Below, piece by piece: positions 40,967 to 49,345 of a DNA stretch of 64,000 bases. How positions within the stretch are numbered: position 1 is the first letter of the stretch; each line of letters starts with the position of its first letter. The stretch lies in the NCBI RefSeq assembly GCF_004784465.1, contig NZ_SRRU01000004.1, positions 186,001 through 250,000 of the forward strand, given 5' to 3'. The notes beneath the pieces were generated by a model, which was given only the letters and a program-made list of their open reading frames with translations, had not been told where the DNA came from and made no database searches. Both the position numbers and the translations under genes were made by a program. This DNA comes from Streptomyces griseoluteus. GTDB lineage: Bacteria; Actinomycetota; Actinomycetes; Streptomycetales; Streptomycetaceae.

Positions 40967-41821
40967 TCACCCTTCGGCTTGCCTATAGATAACGGTGGTG
41001 CTGCCCACGACGATCCGCGAGCCGTCGCGGAGCGTAGCGCGGGTGGTGTGCTGCCCGTCCACCACGATGCCGTTGGTGGACCCGAGGTCCTGGATCGTCG
41101 AGGGCGTCCCGGTGCGGATCTCGCAGTGCCTGCGGGAGACGCCGGGGTCGTCGATCCGTACGTCCGCCTCGGTGCTGCGGCCCATCACGAGTGTCGGACG
41201 GGAGATCTGGTGGCGGGTGCCGTTGACCTCGATCCAGTACCGGGTCGCGGCGCCGCCCATCGGGGCGGCGGCGGGGCGCTGGGTGGCGGGCTGGGGGTAG
41301 CCGTAGCCGCCGGGCCGGGCGCCGGGGGGCGGCGCGGACGGCATCGGGGGGGCTCCGGCGGGCGGGTAGCCGTATCCGCCCTGGGGGGCATGGGGTGCCG
41401 CGGGGCCCGGACCGCCGGAGTGCGGGGCCTGGGGCTCCTGGCTGCTGGAGGAGGCGAGGGTGCGGCTGCGCACCCGGTACAGACCGGTGTCCAGGTCGGG
41501 GGCCTTCTCCAGGGTGACCTTGATCGGCCCCATGAAGGTGTAGCGCTGCTGCTTGGCGTAGTCGCGCACCATTCCGGCCAGCTCGTCACCGAGCTGTCCG
41601 GAATAGGGGCTGAGCCGCTCGTGGTCGGGCGTGCTCAGCTCCACGATGAAGTCGTTGGGCACGACGGTCCGGTCGCGGTTCCAGATCGTCGCGTTGTTGT
41701 CGCACTCCCGCTGGAGCGCGCCGGCGATCTCCACCGGCTGGACCTCGGACTTGAACACCTTGGCGAAGGTGCCGTTGACCAGACCTTCGAGACGCTGCTC
41801 GAATTTCTTCAGGACTCCCAT
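40967..41821 (-). CDS. fhaA: FHA domain protein FhaA with DUF3662
   Basis: A 284-residue cytoplasmic protein: an N-terminal DUF3662 domain (about 1-115, GVLKKFEQRLEGLVNGTFAK), a Pro/Gly/Tyr-rich linker, and a C-terminal FHA domain (TLVMGRSTEADVRIDDPGVSRRHCEI, about 215-240; LGSTNGIVVDG). In mycobacteria FhaA binds phosphorylated MviN/MurJ to control peptidoglycan synthesis. First gene of the cluster fhaA-fhaB-pstP-rodA-pbpA-pknB. ATG 41821 follows GGAGGAGG; longer upstream frames are non-coding. Confidence 0.94.
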   Translation of the reverse strand: MGVLKKFEQRLEGLVNGTFAKVFKSEVQPVEIAGALQRECDNNATIWNRDRTVVPNDFIVELSTPDHERLSPYSGQLGDELAGMVRDYAKQQRYTFMGPIKVTLEKAPDLDTGLYRVRSRTLASSSSQEPQAPHSGGPGPAAPHAPQGGYGYPPAGAPPMPSAPPPGARPGGYGYPQPATQRPAAAPMGGAATRYWIEVNGTRHQISRPTLVMGRSTEADVRIDDPGVSRRHCEIRTGTPSTIQDLGSTNGIVVDGQHTTRATLRDGSRIVVGSTTVIYRQAEG

Positions 41822-42259
41822 GGGGCACCTCCTCCGTCGCTGCCGTTCTGCCGTGCCGTGCTCGGCGCGGCAGCCTCGCCGGTACTGCTCACTGATCGTA
41901 TCTACGCGCCCGGCAATCAGCCGGTTCCCCCAGCGGACCCCCTTCGAACTCCTTCGGAGGAGGATCGTAGAGGTGGTCCCGGTCCAGTGTCCCGCACCCG
42001 GCGTCCGGTCCGGTCCCCCTGTGGATGAGATGGCCGGGACCGGTACGAGGTTGATACCTGAACAGCTTTGTCCACAGGGGCGGGGGTTGCGGGAGGTCCC
42101 GGCGGGGCGCCCGTGCGGTGCGGTTCTCGGGCGCGGCGGGGCAGATGGCCTGGTGGGGGGCCTGGGGAAGGGATGTGATTCCACCCCGTGGGCCGTGCTA
42201 ATGTTCTGCATGTCGGAAGGGGCCAGCCCGCAAGGGCGGAACCGGAAGACACACCCAAT
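41822..42259. promoter_or_regulatory. divergent fhaA/tRNA-Leu intergenic region
   Basis: This 438-bp gap should hold the fhaA cluster promoter (leftward) and the tRNA-Leu promoter (rightward; possible -10 TAATGT at 42199-42204). It contains one perfect DnaA box TTGTCCACA (42068-42076) and a reverse-strand TCATCCACA (42020-42028). Confidence 0.5.
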
Positions 42260-42343
42260 GCGCGGGTGGCGGAATAGGCAGACGCGCTGGATTCAGGTTC
42301 CAGTGCCCGAAAGGGCGTGGGGGTTCAACTCCCCCCTCGCGCA
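42260..42343 (+). tRNA. tRNA-Leu(CAG)
   Basis: Acceptor stem GCGCGGG (42260-42266) pairs with CTCGCGC (42336-42342, one G-T pair), discriminator A42343. The anticodon stem CTGGA/TCCAG encloses TTCAGGT with anticodon CAG. A long variable arm (TGCCCGAAAGGGCGT) is the class II feature of leucine tRNAs, and the T arm contains GGTTCAACTCC. CCA is not encoded. Confidence 0.97.
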
Positions 42344-42351
42344 CAACACCC

Positions 42352-42384
42352 AAGTGGGCGGCATCGTTTAGATGCCGCCCACTT
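42352..42384 (+). terminator. tRNA-Leu terminator
   Basis: A perfect 14-bp stem (42352-42365 with 42371-42384) with a GTTTA loop starts 8 bases after the tRNA. Confidence 0.82.
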
Positions 42385-42535
42385 CGGCGTTTCCAGGGTC
42401 GCTCGGGGCTTGGGCCTGGAGGCGGCCCTCTGTGAGGAAGGTCTCAGGAGGTGGGGGCTTCGTCGGCGTCCCTTTCAACGGAGTTGGCGAAGAGTGCCCG
42501 GAGGTCGGGGGCATGTGCGCCGGACCGCCTCGGGG

Positions 42536-42784
42536 TTATGGGGTCGGCGGGGGGTCGAGTTCCCGGAGAGCCTCTTCCAGCCAGGCGCGTTCCGCCCGCT
42601 GGGCCGCTCTGGCCATGACCAGCATCCCCTTGCGGTACGGGTCGGACTCGTCGGCGATGCGTACCGGGCCCCGGCGCGTGGGAGGAACCCGGCTGGCCGT
42701 CCGCCCCCGGTACTCCGCCGCCGCCCGCCGGGCGCTGCTGGGGCTCGGTGTCCCCCTCTCATGCGAGCTGCTCTCCGGACTCAT
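42536..42784 (-). CDS. small hypothetical protein
   Basis: An 82-residue reading frame, polar at the N-terminus and helical and charged at the C-terminus (MLVMARAAQRAERAWLEEAL). GGAGGG lies 5 bases before ATG 42784, an excellent ribosome site, which is the main reason to accept it. No domain is recognised and no neighbour is co-directional. Confidence 0.55.
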   Translation of the reverse strand: MSPESSSHERGTPSPSSARRAAAEYRGRTASRVPPTRRGPVRIADESDPYRKGMLVMARAAQRAERAWLEEALRELDPPPTP

Positions 42785-43162
42785 CGAACCCTCCGGTGGA
42801 CACGCTGCTTGTGGGCGGCGGCGAGGGCGACGTGCAACGGCTGACGGTCCGCTTCCTCGCCGTCTCCTTCCCTGGCATGGCGGTCTGATCTATGGAGTCG
42901 GCGGCCGGCGGTGGCGCCGGCAGTGAGTCTCCTTCTTCTGCGGAGGGTGCTTGGGCAGGCATGTGGCGATCAGAAGGCGGCGACCGGTCCGAGCGTGGCC
43001 ACCGTGCTGCGGCGTGTGCTGCGCGCGGAAGACGCCGTGGATGTCCACAAGTGGTGAGTTGTCCACAGGGTCTGACGCGTTTCGGCCACCGCATGTACCT
43101 TCGGCACGAGTTGATGTTCGAGACGCTCGTGCGGGGGCGTTCGGGGTGCGGGGGAGGCGGTC
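42785..43162. other. 378-bp gap with two DnaA-box-like sequences
   Basis: The region upstream of the DUF2252 gene holds TTGTCCACA (43057-43065, perfect) and ATGTCCACA (43039-43047), 18 bases apart on the same strand. No gene, hairpin or clear promoter was seen in the rest. Confidence 0.5.
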
Positions 43163-44590
43163 GTGGTGGCCGGAGTCGGGGCGGAGCCGGCCGAGGTGAG
43201 GCCGGTGGGCAGGGTGCCGAGGCTGCGTGGGTTCGCCGAGTGGCCGCCGGCCGGGTCCGCCAAGCATCAGGGCAAGGCGCTGCGGGCCGAGGTGCCCCGT
43301 GCCGCCCACCGGGACCTCGTGGTGGACGACGCGCGTCCGGACGCGGTGGCCGCGGTCGAGGAGTCCAACGCCGGGCGCCTTCCCGAGCTGACCCCGATAA
43401 GGGTGGGCCGCATGGCCGCCTCCCCCTTCGCCTTCCTGCGCGGCTCGGCCGGCCTCATGGCGTACGACCTGGCCCGCACCCCGGTGACCGGCATAGGCAC
43501 CCAGCTCTGCGGCGACGCCCACGCGGCCAACTTCGGCCTTTACGGGGACGCGCGCGGCGGCCTGGTCATCGACCTCAACGACTTCGACGAGACGGTGCAC
43601 GGCCCCTGGGAATGGGACCTGAAACGGCTCGCCGCGTCGCTGGTGCTGGCCGGGCGCGAGGCGGGGGCCGACGAGGACACCTGTCACGCGGCCGCGCGGG
43701 ACGCCGTGGGCGCGTACCGGCGCACCATGCGGCTGCTGGCCAGGCTGCCCGCGCTGGACGCCTGGAACGCCATCGCGGACGAGGAACTCGTCTCCCACAC
43801 CGACGCCCATGACCTGCTCGGCACCCTGGAGCGGGTCTCGGTGAAGGCACGGGCCAACACCAGCGGCCGTTTCGCCGCCCGGTCGACCGAGGAGTGCGAG
43901 GACGGCGGGCGCCGCTTCGTGGACGCGCCCCCGGTGCTGCGCCGTGTCCCGGACGCCGAGGCCGCCGCTGTCGCCGCCTCGCTGGAGCCGTATCTGTCGA
44001 CGCTGGGCGCGGACCGGCTGCCGCTGCTCGCGCGGTACGCGGTGCAGGACGTCGCCTTCCGCGTCGTCGGCACCGGCAGTGTGGGCACCCGGTCCTATGT
44101 CGTGCTGCTCCTCGACCACCGCGGTGAGCCGCTCGTCCTCCAGGTGAAGGAGGCCCGGCCCTCCGCGCTCGCCCCGCATCTGGCCACCGCGGGCTTCCCG
44201 GTGCCGCCCGCCGAGCACGAGGGTCGGCGCGTGGTGCTGGGGCAGAAGCGGATGCAGGTGGTCAGTGACATATTGCTGGGCTGGACCACCGTCGACGAAC
44301 GGGGCTACCAGGTACGGCAGTTCCGCAACCGCAAGGGCAGCGTCGACCCCGTGGCCCTCGCGCCGAACCAGGTGGACGACTACGGCCGGATGACCGGCGC
44401 CCTGCTGGCCCGCGCCCACTCCCACAACGCCGACCCCCGCCTCATCGCCGGGTACTGCGGCAAGAACGACGAACTGGACGACGCCGTGGCCGACTTCGCC
44501 ACCGCCTACGCCGACCTCACCGAGGCCGACCACGCGCGACTGGTGGAGGCGGTGCGCTCCGGGCGGATCGCGGCCGAGACAGGGTTGTGA
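43163..44590 (+). CDS. DUF2252 family protein
   Basis: A 475-residue cytoplasmic protein. The core has FAFLRGSAGLMAYDLA, CGDAHAANFGLYGD (about 113-126), DLNDFDETVHGPWEWDLKRLA (about 135-155) and a later KRMQVVSDILLGW. The GDxHxxN and DFD pattern resembles the catalytic sites of aminoglycoside-phosphotransferase and kinase-like folds, so a small-molecule or protein kinase activity is possible; this is inference, since DUF2252 is uncharacterised to my knowledge. GTG 43163 has GGGGAGG just upstream. Confidence 0.88.
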   Translation: MVAGVGAEPAEVRPVGRVPRLRGFAEWPPAGSAKHQGKALRAEVPRAAHRDLVVDDARPDAVAAVEESNAGRLPELTPIRVGRMAASPFAFLRGSAGLMAYDLARTPVTGIGTQLCGDAHAANFGLYGDARGGLVIDLNDFDETVHGPWEWDLKRLAASLVLAGREAGADEDTCHAAARDAVGAYRRTMRLLARLPALDAWNAIADEELVSHTDAHDLLGTLERVSVKARANTSGRFAARSTEECEDGGRRFVDAPPVLRRVPDAEAAAVAASLEPYLSTLGADRLPLLARYAVQDVAFRVVGTGSVGTRSYVVLLLDHRGEPLVLQVKEARPSALAPHLATAGFPVPPAEHEGRRVVLGQKRMQVVSDILLGWTTVDERGYQVRQFRNRKGSVDPVALAPNQVDDYGRMTGALLARAHSHNADPRLIAGYCGKNDELDDAVADFATAYADLTEADHARLVEAVRSGRIAAETGL

Positions 44591-44654
44591 GCGGGGATGC
44601 GGGGACGAGAGGGGCGGCCGCCGTGGTGGGGAAGAGGGTGCCCGGAGTGCTGAG

Positions 44655-45125
44655 ATGAAGTACGTCGAACTGCGCGGCGGTGGGAGCGAGGAGCCCCTGC
44701 TCGCCGACCCACGCCCCTATCTTGCCCGGCTGCCCGGCATCGCCGCGGGACTGCCGCCCGGCGCCCGTGCCTTCGCCACCGACCCGGCGCACTACGACCC
44801 GGAGGCGAAGCGGTGCGTCCGCGACCTGCTGCCCACGCGGGTGAACCGCACGGCCGACGGTGACGTCGAGATCCGCTTCCGGCACAACTGCTTCCGGCAC
44901 GAGGAGGACCTGCTGGTCCGCTACACCGGTGTGTCCGACTTCCAGTCGGATGTGCTGGACGTGTGCGATCCGGCCTCGCTGGGCGATGTGATCCTGGACG
45001 AGATCCTGCCGCTGCCGGGTGGCTGTACTCATGAGGTGGCCTGCCGTCCCGGCCGGCTGGTGGTGGCCTGCCGGGATCTGGTGGCCGAGTGGGTTCCGGC
45101 TGCCTGCCCGGAGACGGGTTCTTAG
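44655..45125 (+). CDS. hypothetical protein
   Basis: A 156-residue soluble protein with an acidic beta-rich middle (VEIRFRHNCFRHEEDLLVRYTGVSDFQSDVLD) and a late GGCTHEVAC. Four cysteines and several histidines are seen but no standard metal-binding spacing. ATG 44655 has GGAG 8 bases upstream. It lies 64 bases after the DUF2252 gene in the same direction. No family recognised. Confidence 0.75.
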   Translation: MKYVELRGGGSEEPLLADPRPYLARLPGIAAGLPPGARAFATDPAHYDPEAKRCVRDLLPTRVNRTADGDVEIRFRHNCFRHEEDLLVRYTGVSDFQSDVLDVCDPASLGDVILDEILPLPGGCTHEVACRPGRLVVACRDLVAEWVPAACPETGS

Positions 45126-45200
45126 GCGGGGACGGCGAGTTGGGGCGGTCGTTCCGTTCCGTCGCGGTAGGGCCTTGTGGGCGTGGCCTAGGCTGGTCGG

Positions 45201-46022
45201 GTGACGACCCCGGAAGCTGAGCAGACCGAGCAGTCCCAGTCGCCGCGGCCCGAGGAACGGCTGGAAAAGGCCGTCCGGGTCGCCGAGCAGGCGCTGATCG
45301 ACTTCGAGATCGCCGTGGAGACCTTCCGCGTCGAGGTCGAGAACTTCGCCCGGCTGCACGAACAGCGGCTCGGCCCGCTCTACGCCCGCATCGAGGAGCT
45401 GGACGCCTCGATCGCCGAGGCGCGGGCCGCCCGTACCCAGGACCCCGAGGACATCCGGCGCGCCGCCGAGGCCCGCGCCAACCTGTCGCCCATCCCCGGT
45501 GTCGAGGAACTGCTGCACGGCTGGATGGACGGCCAGGGGCTGTTCCCCGAGGCCACCGCCATGCTCACCGATCAGCCGGTGCGGCCGCCGCAGCGGGTGC
45601 GGCCCAGCGAGGAGGTCCGCAAGCTCTACCGCGATCTCGCCCGCAAGGCCCACCCCGACCTCGCCCAGGAGAGCGCCGAGCGCACCCGCCGCGAGGAGTT
45701 CATCACCCGCGTCAACGCGGCCTACGCCCGCGGTGACGAGGCCCTGCTGCGGGAACTCGCCGCGGAGTGGGCCGCCGGCCCGGTGCCGCCCGAGCGGCAG
45801 CCCAGTCCCAGCGACGAGCTGTACGCCCGCCTGGAGTGGCTGGCCCAGCGCAAGGAACTCCTCACCCTGGTCGCGCGGGAACTGGAGAACGGCGCCATCG
45901 CCGGCATGCTCCGTCTCGCCCCGGACGACCCCGACAGCCTCCTCACCGAGATCGCCGAGCGGCTGCACGGCGACATCGCCCGCCGCGAGTCCGACCTCGC
46001 GGCGCTGCTGACGCAGGAGTGA
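45201..46022 (+). CDS. J-domain (DnaJ-like) protein
   Basis: A 273-residue protein with a long N-terminal helix or coiled coil (about 10-90) and a J domain at about 130-190 (EEVRKLYRDLARKAHPDLAQ and EEFITRVNAAYARGDEALL), including the HPD tripeptide that activates DnaK ATPase. It lacks the Gly/Phe region and zinc fingers of full DnaJ, so it is a specialised co-chaperone. The start is GTG 45201. Confidence 0.85.
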   Translation: MTTPEAEQTEQSQSPRPEERLEKAVRVAEQALIDFEIAVETFRVEVENFARLHEQRLGPLYARIEELDASIAEARAARTQDPEDIRRAAEARANLSPIPGVEELLHGWMDGQGLFPEATAMLTDQPVRPPQRVRPSEEVRKLYRDLARKAHPDLAQESAERTRREEFITRVNAAYARGDEALLRELAAEWAAGPVPPERQPSPSDELYARLEWLAQRKELLTLVARELENGAIAGMLRLAPDDPDSLLTEIAERLHGDIARRESDLAALLTQE

Positions 46023-46064
46023 GGTCCCCGCGCCGTATGCGGCGCTTCGGGTAGCGTCGGGGGC

Positions 46065-46412
46065 ATGAGTTTCGGAGCTGGTGTGCCCACGGTCGAGGTC
46101 ACGGACCTCAAGGACGGCGATTTCCTGCTGGACGTCCGCGAGGACGACGAGTGGCAGGCCGGTCATGCCGAGGGGGCGCTGCACATCCCGATCAGCGAGT
46201 TCGTCGCCCGCTACGGCGAGCTGACCGAGGCCGCCCCCCAGGACGGCCGCGTCAACGTCATCTGCCGCTCCGGCGGCCGCTCCGCCCAGGTCACCATGTA
46301 CCTCGTCCAGCAGGGCATCGACGCGGTGAACGTCGACGGCGGCATGAAGCACTGGGAGGCCGCGGGGCGCCCGGTGGTCACGGATGCGGGGCAGGCCGGG
46401 GTTGTGATCTAG
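46065..46412 (+). CDS. single-domain rhodanese-like protein
   Basis: A 115-residue rhodanese fold with the active-site loop CRSGGRS (about 66-72), the LLDVREDDEWQAGHAEGALHIP N-terminal signature, and GGMKHWEAAGRPV at the end. The catalytic cysteine is present, so sulfur transfer is possible. ATG 46065. Downstream of the J-domain gene by 42 bases. Confidence 0.92.
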   Translation: MSFGAGVPTVEVTDLKDGDFLLDVREDDEWQAGHAEGALHIPISEFVARYGELTEAAPQDGRVNVICRSGGRSAQVTMYLVQQGIDAVNVDGGMKHWEAAGRPVVTDAGQAGVVI

Positions 46413-46441
46413 CAGGTGCTGCCAGCAGCTGGGGTCCGGCG

Positions 46442-46723
46442 ATGACAGTCGTGCCGGAGGCGTACGAGGACGGCCTGCGTCGTCTGCTCAACGAGTGGGA
46501 CCCGCTCGACGTCGCCGAGGACGTGCAGGACGAGTACGACTGCATGCTCGGCCATCTGTTCCTGCTGCTCCGGACCGGTGCGGACCAGGCGCGGATCGCC
46601 GGGTACCTGCGCGACGATCTGACGCACCACTTCCGGCTCGATCCGCGCTTCCTGGGCACGGAGTCGATGGCCGCCCGCCTGCGCGCCTGGTGGGACGGCG
46701 CCGCCTCGCATCACGACGCCTGA
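46442..46723 (+). CDS. small acidic hypothetical protein
   Basis: A 93-residue soluble protein (RRLLNEWDPLDVAEDVQDEY, then LLLRTGADQARIAGYLRDDL). The pattern resembles short proteins of the DUF1871 or immunity type, but the match is not strong enough to name. It starts 29 bases after the rhodanese gene and converges on paaE. Confidence 0.75.
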   Translation: MTVVPEAYEDGLRRLLNEWDPLDVAEDVQDEYDCMLGHLFLLLRTGADQARIAGYLRDDLTHHFRLDPRFLGTESMAARLRAWWDGAASHHDA

Positions 46724-46735
46724 CCCCCGGCCCGT

Positions 46736-47803
46736 TCACCGGTCGAAGTCCACCTCCACCCTCTCTGTCATGGGGTGGGACTGGCAGGCGAGGACGTAGC
46801 CGGCTTCGGTTTCCTCGGGTTCGAGGGCGAAGTTGCGGTCCATGCGGACTTCGCCGGTGACCAGGAAGGCGCGGCAGGTGCCGCAGACGCCGCCCTTGCA
46901 GGCGTAGGGGGCGTCGGGGCGGTTGCGCAGGACGGTGTCCAGGAGGGATTCGCCCTGCTGGGCCGGCCAACTGCCGCCGCGGCCGTCGAGGCGCGCGGTG
47001 ACCGTGCTGTGGGCGGCCGCCGGGGCGGTGGTGGCCGGGGCGGTGCCGCCGTCCACGTGGAAGATCTCCTGGTGGATGCCCGAGCGATCCACGCCGAGGC
47101 CGCGCAGGGCCCGTTCTGCGTCCTCCACCAGGCCGTGGGGGCCGCAGAGGAACCAGCCCTTCACCTGGTCCACCGGCAGCAGCGCGGGCAGCAGGCCGGT
47201 GAGCCGGTCCCGGTCGAGGCGGCCGGAGGGCAGGCCCGCCTGCTGTTCCTCACGGGAGAGCACCGTGACCAACTGGAACCGCTCGGGGTAACGGTCCTTC
47301 AGGTCGGCCACGTCCTCCAGGAACATGGTCGAGGCGGCCGTACGGTCGGCCCGGATCAGGCAGAACCGTGCGCCCGGTTCACGGGCCAGCAGCGTGGCGG
47401 CGATCGACAGCACCGGGGTGATGCCGCTGCCGCCGACGACGGCCGCGAAGAGACCCGGCGCCGGGTCCAGGGTGAAGCGCCCGGCCGGGGTCATCACCTC
47501 CAGCTCGTCCCCGGCAGCGATCTCCTTGAACGCGTACGTCGAGAACGCGCCCCCGTCGACCAGCCGCACCCCCACCCGCAGCGTGCTCGGGCCGGGCCCG
47601 GCCGGGTCGGGGGCCGGGGAGCAGATGGAGTAGGTGCGGCGGATGTCCCCACCGTCCACGCGGCGGCGCAGGGTGAGGTGCTGGCCGGGCTTGTGCCGGT
47701 ACTCCTCGCGCAGCTCGGGCGGCACGGCGAAGGTGACGGCGACCGAGTCGTCGGTCAGCCGGTCGATCTCGGCCACCCGGAGCCGGTGGAAGCGTGCCAT
47801 CAC
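46736..47803 (-). CDS. paaE: phenylacetyl-CoA epoxidase reductase PaaE
   Basis: A 355-residue reductase that passes electrons from NADPH to the PaaAC epoxidase. An FAD-binding domain (RRTYSICS, about 52-59) and an NAD(P)-binding domain (VGGSGITPVLS, about 118-128) are followed by a C-terminal plant-type 2Fe-2S ferredoxin domain with CKGGVCGTCRAFLVTG and a later C in LACQSHP (about 300-345). The GTG at 47803 overlaps the paaD stop. Last gene of the leftward paaABCDE operon. Confidence 0.96.
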   Translation of the reverse strand: MMARFHRLRVAEIDRLTDDSVAVTFAVPPELREEYRHKPGQHLTLRRRVDGGDIRRTYSICSPAPDPAGPGPSTLRVGVRLVDGGAFSTYAFKEIAAGDELEVMTPAGRFTLDPAPGLFAAVVGGSGITPVLSIAATLLAREPGARFCLIRADRTAASTMFLEDVADLKDRYPERFQLVTVLSREEQQAGLPSGRLDRDRLTGLLPALLPVDQVKGWFLCGPHGLVEDAERALRGLGVDRSGIHQEIFHVDGGTAPATTAPAAAHSTVTARLDGRGGSWPAQQGESLLDTVLRNRPDAPYACKGGVCGTCRAFLVTGEVRMDRNFALEPEETEAGYVLACQSHPMTERVEVDFDR

Positions 47804-48348
47804 AGCTCCTTGAAGTGGTCGAAGGGTTCACGGCAGGCGAGGCACCGGCGCAGCGCCTTGCAGGCCGTGGAGGAGAAGCGGCTCAGCAGCTCGGTGTCGG
47901 CGGAGTCGCAGTGGGGGCAGCGGATGGCCTCCGGCGCCGTCCCGGTCTCCGCTTCTCCGGCGTGCCCGGTGCGGGTCGGGCCGAGGGTGAGGGTGACCGG
48001 TCCCGCGGAGTGCTGGGTGCGCGGTGGGGCTATGCCGGACTGCTGGAGCTTGCGACGGCCCTCGGGGGTGATGTCGTCCGTGGACCAGGCGGGGCTGAGG
48101 ACCGTGCGGACGGTGACCTCTCGCATGCCGTGGGTGCGCAGGACCTGCTCTATGTCCGCGCGCATCGTCTCCACCGCCGGGCAGCCCGTGTAGGTCGGGG
48201 TGAGGTCGACCTCGACCGCGCCGGTGCCCGTGAGGTGGACCGCGCGCACGACGCCCAGCTCGTGCAGGGTGAGCACGGGGAGTTCGGGGTCGGGCACGGA
48301 GCCGGCCAGCTCCAGCAGCTCGGTCTCCAGCGCGGTGGCGGTCACCAT
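47800..48348 (-). CDS. paaD: phenylacetyl-CoA epoxidase maturation protein PaaD
   Basis: A 182-residue protein with an N-terminal MIP18/DUF59-like domain (SVPDPELPVLTLHELGVVR, PTYTGCPAVETM) and C-terminal zinc-ribbon cysteines (RCPHCDSADTELLSRF, CLACREPF). PaaD is needed for assembly or iron-sulfur loading of the epoxidase system. ATG 48348 overlaps the paaC stop by 7 bases. Confidence 0.94.
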   Translation of the reverse strand: MVTATALETELLELAGSVPDPELPVLTLHELGVVRAVHLTGTGAVEVDLTPTYTGCPAVETMRADIEQVLRTHGMREVTVRTVLSPAWSTDDITPEGRRKLQQSGIAPPRTQHSAGPVTLTLGPTRTGHAGEAETGTAPEAIRCPHCDSADTELLSRFSSTACKALRRCLACREPFDHFKEL

Positions 48349-49061
48349 GACGCCCCCGGATGACTGCGGTGCAGGTGCTGCATCTCGGCGAGCATCCGCC
48401 CGAAGGACTCGGTGTGCAGGCCCTGCCGGCCCGCACCCGCCGCCCACGCTCCCGTGCGGGGACCCTCGGGCACGGTCAGGGTGGCGCGCCCGAGCACGTC
48501 CGTGACGGAGGCGAGCCAACTCGTCTCCAGGGCGGCCCAGTCGATGTCCACGCCGGGGATCGGCTGGAACATCTCGCCGGTGAAGCGCCACAGCGCGTCG
48601 CAGGCCCGGCTCATCCGGTCGTGGCTGAGGCCGGTGCCGTCGCCGAGGCGCAGGGTCCACTGCTCAGCGTGGTCGCGGTGATAGGCGACCTCCTTGACCG
48701 CCTTGCCGGCGAGCGGCTGGAACGGGCCTTCCTGGGCGGCCAGTTCGGCGTACAGAAGGTGCTGGTAGGTGGAGAAGTAGAGCTGCCGGGCGATGGTGTG
48801 CGCGAAGTCGCCGTTCGGCTGCTCCACCAACTGGAGGTTGCGGAACGCACGTTCCTCGCGGAGGTACGCCAGCTCGTCCTCGTCGCCGGTCATGGAGAGC
48901 AGCACGCGGGCCTGGCCGAGCAGGTCGAGCGCGATGTTGGCGAGGGCGACCTCCTCCTCCAGCACGGGGGCGTGCCCGGCCCACTCACCGAGGCGGTGGG
49001 AGAGCACCAGGGCGTCGTCGCCGAGGGCCAGGGCTGCGGTGGCGGGGACGGTGGCGGTCAC
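48342..49061 (-). CDS. paaC: phenylacetyl-CoA epoxidase structural subunit PaaC
   Basis: A 239-residue ferritin-like subunit that stabilises PaaA but lacks a full di-iron site. Typical stretches are VLSHRLGEWAGHAPVLEEEVALANIALDLLGQAR and KEVAYHRDHAEQW. GTG 49061 overlaps the paaB stop by 4 bases. Confidence 0.95.
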   Translation of the reverse strand: MTATVPATAALALGDDALVLSHRLGEWAGHAPVLEEEVALANIALDLLGQARVLLSMTGDEDELAYLREERAFRNLQLVEQPNGDFAHTIARQLYFSTYQHLLYAELAAQEGPFQPLAGKAVKEVAYHRDHAEQWTLRLGDGTGLSHDRMSRACDALWRFTGEMFQPIPGVDIDWAALETSWLASVTDVLGRATLTVPEGPRTGAWAAGAGRQGLHTESFGRMLAEMQHLHRSHPGASW

Positions 49062-49345
49062 AGGTGCTTCACCCCTTCCGGGATCTCGTAGAAGGTCGGG
49101 TGCCGGTAGGGCTTGTCGGCGGACGGCTCGAAGAACGGGTCCTTCTCGTCGGGCGAGGAGGCGGTGACGGCGGTGGCCGGGACGACCCATATGGAGACGC
49201 CCTCGCCGCGCCGGGTGTAGAGGTCACGGGCGTTGCGCAGGGCCAGCTCGGCGTCGGGGGCGTGCAGGCTGCCGGCGTGGGTGTGGGAGAGGCCGCGGCG
49301 GGAGCGGACGAAGACCTCCCACAGGGGCCAGTCGGTGTGGGTCAT
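49058..49345 (-). CDS. paaB: phenylacetyl-CoA epoxidase subunit PaaB
   Basis: A 95-residue subunit ([41 protein letters not shown]) that bridges the PaaAC trimers of the epoxidase. ATG 49345 overlaps the paaA stop (ATGA). Confidence 0.96.
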   Translation of the reverse strand: MTHTDWPLWEVFVRSRRGLSHTHAGSLHAPDAELALRNARDLYTRRGEGVSIWVVPATAVTASSPDEKDPFFEPSADKPYRHPTFYEIPEGVKHL

